DNA of 26,929 nucleotides from Planctomycetota bacterium. Lineage in GTDB: Bacteria; Planctomycetota; UBA1135; UBA2386. Of this stretch, positions 15,017 through 23,200 are shown piece after piece (position 1 is the first letter of the stretch; each line of letters begins with the position of its first letter). The notes under the pieces are model-generated. The model was given only the letters and a program-made list of their open reading frames with translations, ran no database searches and was not told where the DNA came from. The DNA lies in assembly GCA_020425885.1 (NCBI GenBank), contig JAGQRA010000147.1, positions 1 to 26,929 on the forward strand. The letters run 5' to 3'. A program made the position numbers and the translations under genes.

Positions 15017-16585
15017 ATGCCGATGCCCAGTCTGTCAGCCGCCTTGAGGTGGCCCTACCGCTCCCTGCGGGGCCAGCTCCTGCTCGGCTTCGCGATCGTG
15101 ATCGGCATCCTGTGGGCCCAGGGATACCACGCGGTCGACGCGATGCGGGACATGGATTCGGGTATGAGGGCCGCGCAGCAACGGCTGGTCGACGACCAGG
15201 AGATCGCCGCCGACACACTGCGGCTACGGGTCGCGGTCTTTCGCCTGCTGGGTACCAATCACGCCGAAAGGCAGCAGGAATGCCGCGCAGAGATCGACTC
15301 GATCGTCGCCCGCCTGCGACAGACCGCGGCCACGGCCGACCTCGAAGTTCCCGAGCTGGAGGCCTGCCTGGCCTGCTACCGCGAAGTGGAGAAGCTGCAC
15401 TTCGACTTCCACACCAAGCAGGCCTACGAGCTGATCAACGGCAAGGGCCACGTCCTGCACGCCGCGCTGACCGCGGCGCTCACCACCAGGTTCGATCAGG
15501 CACTGACGGCGAACGAGGCTGATCGCGACCGCCTGATCGCGAACGCGGAGGGCCGGTTCGTGCTCTGGTCCGCGATTGCCATCCTCATCGCGCTGACGAT
15601 CGCGCAGCTGCTCGGCCATTGGATCGCGACCCCCATCAAGCGGGCCGGCCTGATCGCCCATGCGATGCAGCAGGGCGACTTCAAGCAGCGCATCGGCCAA
15701 CATCGGGCCTGCGCCACCGAGATCCGGAGTCTGGCTGCCGACATCGATCACCTCGGCGAAGTCATGCACGACATCGGTGAGAGCCTGGGCTCCATGACGA
15801 TCAACCTCGAGCACAGCTGCGAGGGATTCGAGCTCGCCCTGCGAAACGCGGCCATTCAGTCGAGCTACATCCACGGCCTGAGCGAGCTCTTTCCCCAGCG
15901 ACGACAAGCCCTGGTCGGCGGCGCCGAGACGCTCCGCACCAGCGTCGCACGCCACAGCGAGGTCATGGACGATCTGCTGCAGCAGGTCCGCGGGGCGGCC
16001 ACGGCCATCCGCGCCGTCGATGGTCACACCACCAGGCTCAACGCGACGATCGAGACCCTGGATACCAACAGCGCCTCCATCGGCGACGTGATCGCGCTGA
16101 TCGACAGCATCGCGTTCCAGACCAACCTGCTCGCGCTGAACGCAGCCGTCGAAGCCGCCCGCGCCGGCGAGGCAGGCCGCGGCTTCGCCGTCGTCGCGCA
16201 GGAAGTCGGCAACCTCGCAACCCGCACCAAGCAGGCCACGGCAGGCATATCGGATCGCATGCGGAGCATCCGTGCCGACGCGGCATCCGCGCACTCGATC
16301 ATCGCCGACGTGCTCGAGCAGCACCACGCGGCCAGGACCATCGAGGCATCGCTGCAACCGTTGATCGACGACAGCACAACCATGACGCTGGAGATGAACG
16401 CGGGGGTCAGCCAGAGCACGGCGGCATTCGAGGAGTTCGCCGGCGAACTCGCCATGTTCGACGAGACCACGGACAGCGCACGGATTGCGGGCGACTCCCT
16501 CGAGGAAGCCGGCAAGCAGGTGGTCGACGCGGTCGAAGTGCTGAAGCGCCTGCTGCAGATGATGCACGCCGACGCCGTCAGCTGA
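15017..16585 (+). CDS. Methyl-accepting chemotaxis protein
   Basis: A 522-residue chemoreceptor. TM1 is at about 21-37 ([17 protein letters not shown]). A helical periplasmic domain of about 140 residues follows, the size of a four-helix bundle sensor. TM2 is at about 180-203 ([17 protein letters not shown]), then a HAMP domain, then a cytoplasmic coiled coil with the conserved hairpin tip from about 362 ([35 protein letters not shown]). The tip contacts CheA and CheW. No C-terminal pentapeptide for CheR/CheB tethering is seen. ATG 15017 is preferred; GTG 14993 adds 8 residues and ATG 15023 removes 2, and none has a strong ribosome-binding site. No other che gene is present. The divergent neighbour is a solute-binding protein that might supply its ligand. 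Confidence 0.93.
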   Translation: MPMPSLSAALRWPYRSLRGQLLLGFAIVIGILWAQGYHAVDAMRDMDSGMRAAQQRLVDDQEIAADTLRLRVAVFRLLGTNHAERQQECRAEIDSIVARLRQTAATADLEVPELEACLACYREVEKLHFDFHTKQAYELINGKGHVLHAALTAALTTRFDQALTANEADRDRLIANAEGRFVLWSAIAILIALTIAQLLGHWIATPIKRAGLIAHAMQQGDFKQRIGQHRACATEIRSLAADIDHLGEVMHDIGESLGSMTINLEHSCEGFELALRNAAIQSSYIHGLSELFPQRRQALVGGAETLRTSVARHSEVMDDLLQQVRGAATAIRAVDGHTTRLNATIETLDTNSASIGDVIALIDSIAFQTNLLALNAAVEAARAGEAGRGFAVVAQEVGNLATRTKQATAGISDRMRSIRADAASAHSIIADVLEQHHAARTIEASLQPLIDDSTTMTLEMNAGVSQSTAAFEEFAGELAMFDETTDSARIAGDSLEEAGKQVVDAVEVLKRLLQMMHADAVS

Positions 16586-16607
16586 CCGTCGCCGCCACCT
16601 GGTCCGA

Positions 16608-16624
16608 TGGGAGTCAGGCTCCCA
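16608..16624. other. Small stem-loop between convergent genes
   Basis: TGGGAG (16608-16613) pairs with CTCCCA (16619-16624) around TCAGG. It lies in the 57-base gap between the chemoreceptor stop and the stop of the convergent dihydrouridine synthase gene. Neither strand has a T-tract, so a terminator role is possible but weakly supported. Confidence 0.25.
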
Positions 16625-16642
16625 CCCTGCCGCCCGGTCCAG

Positions 16643-17755
16643 CTAGCCGTGCGCCGTCGCGACCTCGTCCGGATCGCCTGCGACGGGTGGCATCGCGATC
16701 GCCAGTCGGCCGGCGCGATCGCAGGCCTCGGCGGCGTCGGCCGCCGACCACAGCAGTTCGGCGAGCTCGGCGTGCAACTCCGGACGCGGGTCTCGCAGCA
16801 GACGCTCCGACAATGACAGCTCGCCGGACTCCTCCGCTGACCGGCTCTGCATCAACGGGTAGCGCCGCGACCGCTCCTCGTGGATCGCGCGTGGCAGGGG
16901 TCGGTAGCGACAGGCGAAGCCGAGGTGCCAGGGCAGGAAGCGCATGGCGCGATCGTGCCCCTTCTCATCGTCGCGGAAGTGGGCCTTCAAGCCCTGCGCG
17001 AAGCCGTGCCAGATCGCGATCCGTTCCTCGGCGTCGGGCTCGATCTCGCGCGACTCGGCGATCTCGCGGAAGATCCACGGTTTGATCAGTGCGCCGCGCC
17101 CGATCATGACCGCAGCCACGCCGCTCTGCCGCCAGCGTTCACGGACCTCGTACCAGGTCAGCAGGTCACCGTTGCCGATCACCGGCACGCTGCGTTCGGC
17201 CGCGATCCTGGCGATCGCGTCCCAGTCGGCCGCCTGCGCGTAGCGCTGCTCGCGAGTCCGACCGTGGACCGCGATGGCGGCGGCTCCGGCCTCCTCCGCG
17301 ATCCGGGCAACGTCGCTCACGTTCTGCTCGGCGGCCGACCAGCCGAGTCGGAGCTTGACCGTCACCGGCACCGACAACGCCGCCGTCATGGCCTCGATGA
17401 TCCGCGCCAGCCGTTGCGGCTTCTGCATCAGCACCGCACCCATGCCGCGCTTGACGACATCGCGGATCGGGCAACCGCAGTTGACATCGAGCCACTGCGC
17501 CCCGCGTTCGACCGCCGCCATGCCGGCCGTGACGGCATCGTCGGGGCGCGATACGGCGAGCTGAACGCCGAAGCAGGACTCGTCGTCGTGCTTGCGCAGC
17601 AGCGCGAGCTCGCTGCGGCTCTTGCGCACGACCTGATACGCGTAGGCCATCTCCGACATCGTCGCCTCGCAACCATGGGTGACGCACAGGCGTCGGAACG
17701 GCAGGTTGCCGCCCTTGGTGAGGGGCGCAAGGAAGACGCGATCACGGAACTGCAT
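16643..17755 (-). CDS. tRNA-dihydrouridine synthase (DUS3-like)
   Basis: A 370-residue FMN enzyme that should reduce a uridine of tRNA to dihydrouridine using NAD(P)H. Seen: an N-terminal FLAPLTKGGNLPFRRLC and SEMAYA (flavin site), VNCGCPIRDVVKRGMGAVLM with catalytic Cys95, VTVKLRLGW, IAVHGRTREQRY, VPVIGNGDL and AVMIGRGALIKPWIF, in the usual TIM-barrel order. The LAPLTxxGNLPFRRLC start is closer to eukaryotic Dus3 than to DusA or DusB, but the Dus3 zinc fingers are absent. The ATG at 17755 is preferred because AGGA lies 8 bases upstream and the -10-like TATA at 17794-17799 falls inside the first codons of the longer form; ATG 17803 would add 16 residues. It is divergent from the 17834 gene. 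Confidence 0.92.
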   Translation of the reverse strand: MQFRDRVFLAPLTKGGNLPFRRLCVTHGCEATMSEMAYAYQVVRKSRSELALLRKHDDESCFGVQLAVSRPDDAVTAGMAAVERGAQWLDVNCGCPIRDVVKRGMGAVLMQKPQRLARIIEAMTAALSVPVTVKLRLGWSAAEQNVSDVARIAEEAGAAAIAVHGRTREQRYAQAADWDAIARIAAERSVPVIGNGDLLTWYEVRERWRQSGVAAVMIGRGALIKPWIFREIAESREIEPDAEERIAIWHGFAQGLKAHFRDDEKGHDRAMRFLPWHLGFACRYRPLPRAIHEERSRRYPLMQSRSAEESGELSLSERLLRDPRPELHAELAELLWSAADAAEACDRAGRLAIAMPPVAGDPDEVATAHG

Positions 17756-17793
17756 CCGCGGATCCTGGCCGACGCCGACCCGATCCACAACGC

Positions 17794-17799
17794 TATACT
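17794..17799 (+). promoter_or_regulatory. Candidate -10 element between divergent genes
   Basis: TATACT matches the -10 consensus at 5 of 6 and lies about 35 bases before the ATG at 17834. No good -35 is seen 16-18 bases upstream. The minus-strand reading (TATAGC, complement of 17793-17798) could also serve the dihydrouridine synthase gene if its start is at 17755. Confidence 0.3.
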
Positions 17800-17833
17800 C
17801 CATGACGCCCGCCGCCCCTCTCGGCCGAAATCC

Positions 17834-18349
17834 ATGCACGTCACTCCCATCGTCGGCGCCGCAGCCCTGTTCGCAGGTCTCGGCATCTTGTTCTTCGATA
17901 ACACCGCTCCTGCCACCGCGACGGACGTCGAGCCGCCGGCCACCGCTACCGCGGAACCGTCGACACCGCCGGCCGCCCCCGGACACCTCGTGCTCGTCGT
18001 CGAAGGTGATCGCGACCAGCTGACGATCACCCACGCCAACCGTAAGCAGGACGCCTGGGCCGGCAACGCCAAGGGTCTCGCCAGCGCATGGCAGCTGTCG
18101 TTGCGCGACGGCAACGGCGTCGAGCTCGCGGCCGTGCCGCTCGACATGTCGCCATTCGACCTGGACCCCGCGCGCAAGGGCGGGCCGCTGCAGGTGCAGG
18201 GTTGCATCGTGCGGGATCCGCACGTGGCGATGCTGGTCAACGCGCCGGCCCTGGCCGACGTGGCGAGCTACGTCTTCCTGCGCGGCGACGTGACCGTCGG
18301 CACGATCGCGGCCACCGAGGTCGACCGACTCGCCGGAGGCGGACGATGA
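17834..18349 (+). CDS. Small exported protein coupled to M64 peptidase, function unknown
   Basis: A 171-residue protein. The N-terminus (VTPIVGAAALFAGLGILFF) is a single hydrophobic segment that fits a signal peptide or anchor. It is followed by a Thr/Ala/Pro-rich linker (about 22-48) and then a domain of about 120 residues that looks beta-rich (GHLVLVVEGDRDQLTITHA, ASAWQLSLRDGNGVELAAVPLD, YVFLRGDVTVGTIA). I do not recognise the domain. Its TGA overlaps the ATG of the peptidase gene (ATGATGA), so the two are translationally coupled and probably act together; an inhibitor, chaperone or surface partner for the peptidase is a reasonable guess only. The ATG at 17834 is the first that gives the hydrophobic N-terminus. 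Confidence 0.75.
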   Translation: MHVTPIVGAAALFAGLGILFFDNTAPATATDVEPPATATAEPSTPPAAPGHLVLVVEGDRDQLTITHANRKQDAWAGNAKGLASAWQLSLRDGNGVELAAVPLDMSPFDLDPARKGGPLQVQGCIVRDPHVAMLVNAPALADVASYVFLRGDVTVGTIAATEVDRLAGGGR

Positions 18350-20235
18350 TGCGCCCTCGCCTCGCCGCCGCCGTGCTGACCGCCGCCGCGTTGACGACCG
18401 CACTCTGCGCGCAGACCGTGACGACCGTGCTCAGCAGCGGCTCGTCGGCGACGCGCTACGACATGGTGATCCTCGGCGACGGCTATCAGGCCTTCGAGCA
18501 ATCGCGGTTCAACCAGGACGTCAACACGTTCCTGACGGCGTTGTTCCAGACCCAGCCGTACCAGACCTTCGCCGCCTACTACAACGTCCACACCGTGTTC
18601 CGCCCCAGCGTCGACAGCGGCGCGGACCATCCCGACGTGACCCCGCCGATCTATCGCAACACGGCCTACGACGCCTCGTACAACACCGGCGGGACCGCGC
18701 GCTGCCTCTACATCGGCAACACCTCACTGGCGTTGGCCGACGCGGCGCTGGCACCCGCGAACGAGGGCCGCATCCTGGTCATGGTCAACGACTCGCGCTA
18801 CGGCGGCTGCGCCGGCACCTTCGCCGTCAGTTACAACGGCAGCTCGATGGCGCAGGTCCAGATCCACGAGATCGGCCACAGCCTCGGCCAGCTCGCCGAC
18901 GAGTACGACTACCCGAACAACACCTACACCGGAGCCGAGCCGTCGCAGGTCAACATCACGACCTCGCCGACGGGGCAGAAGTGGTCGCACTGGCACGGCA
19001 CCGGCGGCATCAGCGCGTTCCAGGGCGCGGGCTACTACCTCTACGGACTGTATCGCCCGCGCGTGAACTGCCTGATGCGGACGCTCGGCCAGGCCCTGTG
19101 CGCGGTCTGCCAGGAGAACATCGCGCGCCTGACCAACTCGGTTTGCCAGGCGATCTCGCAGACCTCGCCGGCCGCATCGAGCCTGACCCTGAACTCCGGC
19201 CAGACCCAGACGTTTTCGTTCACGCACTTCGTCCCGGCCGGCAACAACCCGACGATCGAGTGGCGGGTGAACGGCAGCGTGATCGCCGGCCAGACGTCGA
19301 ACAGCTACCTGCTCGACACCACCGGGATGCCGCTCGGCATCCACACCGTCGAATGCAGCGTGCATGATCACACCACGATCGTGCGCCAGGATCCGGGCGC
19401 GCTGATGCGTCACGAACACACCTGGCGGGTCACGGTCACCAATCCGACCGTGGCGCAGCTCTGGGTCCCCTACTTCCAGTCCAGCACGCTGTGGGTCACA
19501 CCGGGAGCCAACATCACGTTGATGGCGACGGTGCGTAACGAGGGCCCGGCGACGGCAGGACCGTTCGATGTCGAGTTCTTCCTGTCGCCTCCCGGCCCGT
19601 GGACCACGAACGACATCTACCTCGGCAAGGTGGCCGTCAGCGGCCTCGCCGCGGCCCAGCAGACGATCCTCAACCACCAGGTCACCCTGCCGTGGCGCCT
19701 GCCGGCCGCGGTGCACTATGTCTACGCGGTCGTCGATCGCGCCAATGCCATAGTCGAGCTGCTCGAGAACGACAACGAACGGGTGGCTCCGCTGATCGGT
19801 CAGGCCGGCGCCTGTGTCACCAGGCTCGAGTACGCCGACCCGCTGCTCTACCCGCACGATGCGGCGGCGCTGTCCACCGCCGCCGGCGGCAACGTGCACC
19901 CGACGGTCGTGGCACCGTGCGCGACTCCCGGCACGCTCTACCTCATCGCCTGGAGCTGCTCGGGCACGAGCCCCGGGACCCCGATCGCTCCCGGCCTCAC
20001 CGTGCCGCTCAACCAGGACTTCTGCACGCAGCTCGGGCTGGCCGCGGTCAACGGCGCATGGTTCCAGTCGTTCCTCGGCACGCTCGATGGCAGCGGCCAG
20101 GGTCACGCCACGTTCGCGCTGCCGCCGGCTTCGGGGCTGTGGCCGTCGAATGGCCACTTCGCGGCGTTGCTGGTCGACCCGGCGCTCGGCTTCTCGGCCG
20201 TGACCAACCCGGTCTCGATCGCGATCACGCCGTAG
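18346..20235 (+). CDS. Secreted M64 (IgA-peptidase-like) zinc metallopeptidase
   Basis: A 629-residue secreted protease. The signal peptide (about 3-24, ending TALCAQ) is followed by the peptidase M64 domain. It opens with YDMVILGDGYQAFE and carries the zinc site His174-Glu-Ile-Gly-His178 within HEIGHSLGQLADEYDY, then NCLMRTLGQALCAVCQENI, all typical of the M64 family named after the Clostridium ramosum IgA peptidase. About 384-483 is a CARDB-like adhesion domain (ITLMATVRNEGPATAGPFDVEFFL, VELLENDNE). About 487-629 is a Planctomycetota-type C-terminal region (LYLIAWSCSG, WPSNGHFAALLVDP). The start is ATG 18346, with GGAGG about 8 bases upstream; ATG 18349 follows directly. It converges on the giant lipoprotein gene with 50 GC-rich bases between stops. 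The natural substrate is unknown. Confidence 0.92.
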   Translation: MMRPRLAAAVLTAAALTTALCAQTVTTVLSSGSSATRYDMVILGDGYQAFEQSRFNQDVNTFLTALFQTQPYQTFAAYYNVHTVFRPSVDSGADHPDVTPPIYRNTAYDASYNTGGTARCLYIGNTSLALADAALAPANEGRILVMVNDSRYGGCAGTFAVSYNGSSMAQVQIHEIGHSLGQLADEYDYPNNTYTGAEPSQVNITTSPTGQKWSHWHGTGGISAFQGAGYYLYGLYRPRVNCLMRTLGQALCAVCQENIARLTNSVCQAISQTSPAASSLTLNSGQTQTFSFTHFVPAGNNPTIEWRVNGSVIAGQTSNSYLLDTTGMPLGIHTVECSVHDHTTIVRQDPGALMRHEHTWRVTVTNPTVAQLWVPYFQSSTLWVTPGANITLMATVRNEGPATAGPFDVEFFLSPPGPWTTNDIYLGKVAVSGLAAAQQTILNHQVTLPWRLPAAVHYVYAVVDRANAIVELLENDNERVAPLIGQAGACVTRLEYADPLLYPHDAAALSTAAGGNVHPTVVAPCATPGTLYLIAWSCSGTSPGTPIAPGLTVPLNQDFCTQLGLAAVNGAWFQSFLGTLDGSGQGHATFALPPASGLWPSNGHFAALLVDPALGFSAVTNPVSIAITP

Positions 20236-20285
20236 CGCCGGTGCCGGTGAGCGCGCGGGCGGCGCGTGGCCACCCGCGGTCGCGA

Positions 20286-23200
20286 TCAGCGCGTGCTCAG
20301 GTTCATGCCGCCCGGATAGCCGTAGCTGTCGTCGTTGTTCCAGCCGTAGACATAGAGACCGAACGGCGCCGATGCAGCCACCCGGTGGCTGCCGGGCGTG
20401 ATGACGATACGGGCGCCGGACCAGGCGCTGCCGGGGATCGCGGTGAACTGTCCGGCCGTGACCGCGGTTCCATCCAGCGCGACGCCGCCGGCGCTGGCGA
20501 CCGCCGTCGGCGCGACGATGTTGATGTAGTGGGTGGCGAATCCGGTCGGCGGCGTCGTGACGGTGTAGCTCGACTGGAACTGCTCCTCCCACGGCAACAG
20601 CATCATGAACGGATCGCCGACCCTGCTGTCGTAGCGGCCGCCGTTGGCGTACTGCATCACCATGATCGGATGGTCCGCGGTGATCGTGTTGAGGCCGTCG
20701 AGGATCAGGTTGTTGAAGTCGCCGGCGTTCAGCGAGAACGCATTCGGCGAGGTGCCGGTGATCGTCACCGCCGTGTTGTCGTCGTGGGCGAGGACGCGGA
20801 ACGTGTCGCCGTTCTGGCGACCGCCGAGGCTGACGGTGTAGACGCTCGTGCCCCACACTCCGGTCGGCGGCAGCATCTCGACGAGGTGATCACAGTAGTT
20901 CACACCTGCGGGGATGAAGGCGCAGCGGTGGGTACCGAAGACGCCGACCGGCTGCGTCGAGGTCACCAGGGTGCCGGTGCAGTCGCCGCTCGACACGGCG
21001 AGCTGATACACGTCGCCGGCGTTCAGCGTGACGTTGTAGGGCTGCCCGGCCGCATGCGAACCCAACGTGGTCTTCGGCGTGATCGTGACCACGGTGTTGT
21101 TGATCAGGGCCGTGACGGCCAGCTGGGTCGCCGATGCGGTCCCGCCGCCGCCGGTGTAGGACGCCACGCGGTAGCTGGTTCCCAGCGCGGCGATCGGCAC
21201 CGCCGCGTAGGCATCGGTGGTGTATTGCACCTGGTTGAGACCGTAGACACAGACCGGGTGCACCGTGGTCAGGAAGATGCCGAACGGCTGCGAGCCGTCC
21301 GATGAGGTCACCTCGGCGTTGGCGGGGATGTCCACCGTGGTCACCAGACCGGGCACCACCGTGAACTCGTCGAGGTAGGCCAGACCCGGGATCTGCACCT
21401 GACCGACGGTGGCGACGTCGCCGGACACGAACAGGCGCAGGGTCGAGGTCTGGCCGTAGTTGCGCGGGAAGGCCAGCAGGAAGTCGGTGCCGGCGGAGGT
21501 CGCCTGATCGATGACGATGATGCCGGCATCGGTGAGGCCGTTGGCCACCGGGTCGAGCTGGCCGCTGGTGCCGCGCAGCAGCGTGCCGCCGATCGTGGCG
21601 GTGGCGAGCAGTGAGATGCGGCCGTTGGTCGCGAGCACATCGGCCACCGAGAAGTGGCCGTTGGCGTCGCTCACACCCGTGGCTCCCTGGCCGATGATGC
21701 TGATGGTCGCGTTGGCGACCGGCGAGCCATCGGGTCGGCGGGCGAAGCCGACCACCGTCGTCAGCTCGCCGGAGAGCTGCACCTCGATGCGGGCCACCGA
21801 GGAGGTGCCCTCGTTGGTCGCCGTGATGACCGCCACGCCGTCGCTCACCGCCGTGACCAGGCCGTCTTCGTCGACGGTCACGACCGCCGGATTGCTGGAC
21901 CGATAGGTGGTCCAGGAAGTGCGCCGCGTCACGTCGCGCTGGCTGTTGTTGGCGAGGGTGGCGATCACCGTCGCGTTGGCCGTCGTGCTCTGCGAGGTGA
22001 GCACGGGCCGATCGAGCGAGAGCGAGATGCTGACCGGCAGCGGCGGCGGCTCGGCGGTGAAGGTCAGGTTCGACAGCACGGTCGTCCGCCCCTGGCGGAT
22101 CTGGAACGGTTCGCTGAACACGTAGCACGGCGCGTTCTGGAACACGCCGACGCCGGTGACCCGCAGGTAGTCATCGCTGAGGAAATCGGGGGCGCTGCCG
22201 GGGCCACCGGCGCCGAAGGCATCGGCCGCCGGGATGTTGCGGATGTGGAAGTGGCCGTCGGCATCGAGCGGCAGACTGCGCCCGCCGACCGACAGCGTGA
22301 AGGTCTCGTCGAGGAAGGCGGTCGGATTGTCGCCGGCGAACGGAGTGGGCAGCAGGGCCCGGACCAGACTCTCGACGTCCGCCTGCGCCTCACCGACCAC
22401 CGTGCTGTGATCACCGGTCGTCAGGGTCTCGGAGCCGCCGGTCATGTGGTAGCCGCGCAGGCAGCTCGAACTGAGGCAACCGGTGCCCTGGCAGTTGGTG
22501 AGCTCGGTGCCGGTGAAGTCGGCGGCGAGGTAGTTCCTGACGCCGGACGGGCCGGCGAAGGTGTGGCCACGCTGATAGAACTCGCAGCTGGTGGGGAACT
22601 GCAATGCCAGGTCGCGGCTGATCGGGTCGAGCGCGACCCGGAAGTCGGCGGTGATCCCGTCGCTGAACCGGATCGTGTCGCCGCCGAGGCTGTGGCCGAC
22701 GAGCCCCACATGCGGCCGCGGACACTCATCGCTCTCCAGGCTGGCAAGCCACTGCGTCGCGTCGTTCAACTGCGGCGTCGCGGTGCCGCCGAAGATCGAG
22801 CCGCTGCTGGCAACGATGCGCGTCGTCACCTTCTCCGGATCGATTGCGCGCAGGGCAGCCGCCATCGTCCTCAGGCCGGCACCGACGCTGCTGTTGAAGC
22901 TCCCGGGCCCACCCTTGAACAGCACGACCGCCACCTCGAAGCAGTTCTTGCAGTCACCGGTCACCGAGTAGGGCGGGCAGTTGCAGCCCCATCCCGACAC
23001 CGACAGACCGACGCCAGGGTCGGTGGTGATGCTGGCGCCGTCCGCCGACACCGCCCCGGTCGCCACGATCTCGAAGCGGCCGGTGTCGTGATCGAAGCTC
23101 AGGAAGTTGGTGATGGATCCCGGCGGCAGGCCGGTCATGTTCGGGTAGGTGATGCTGACCGGGGGATCGAAGTGGGCACCGGCCGGCTGCAACGTCCAGG

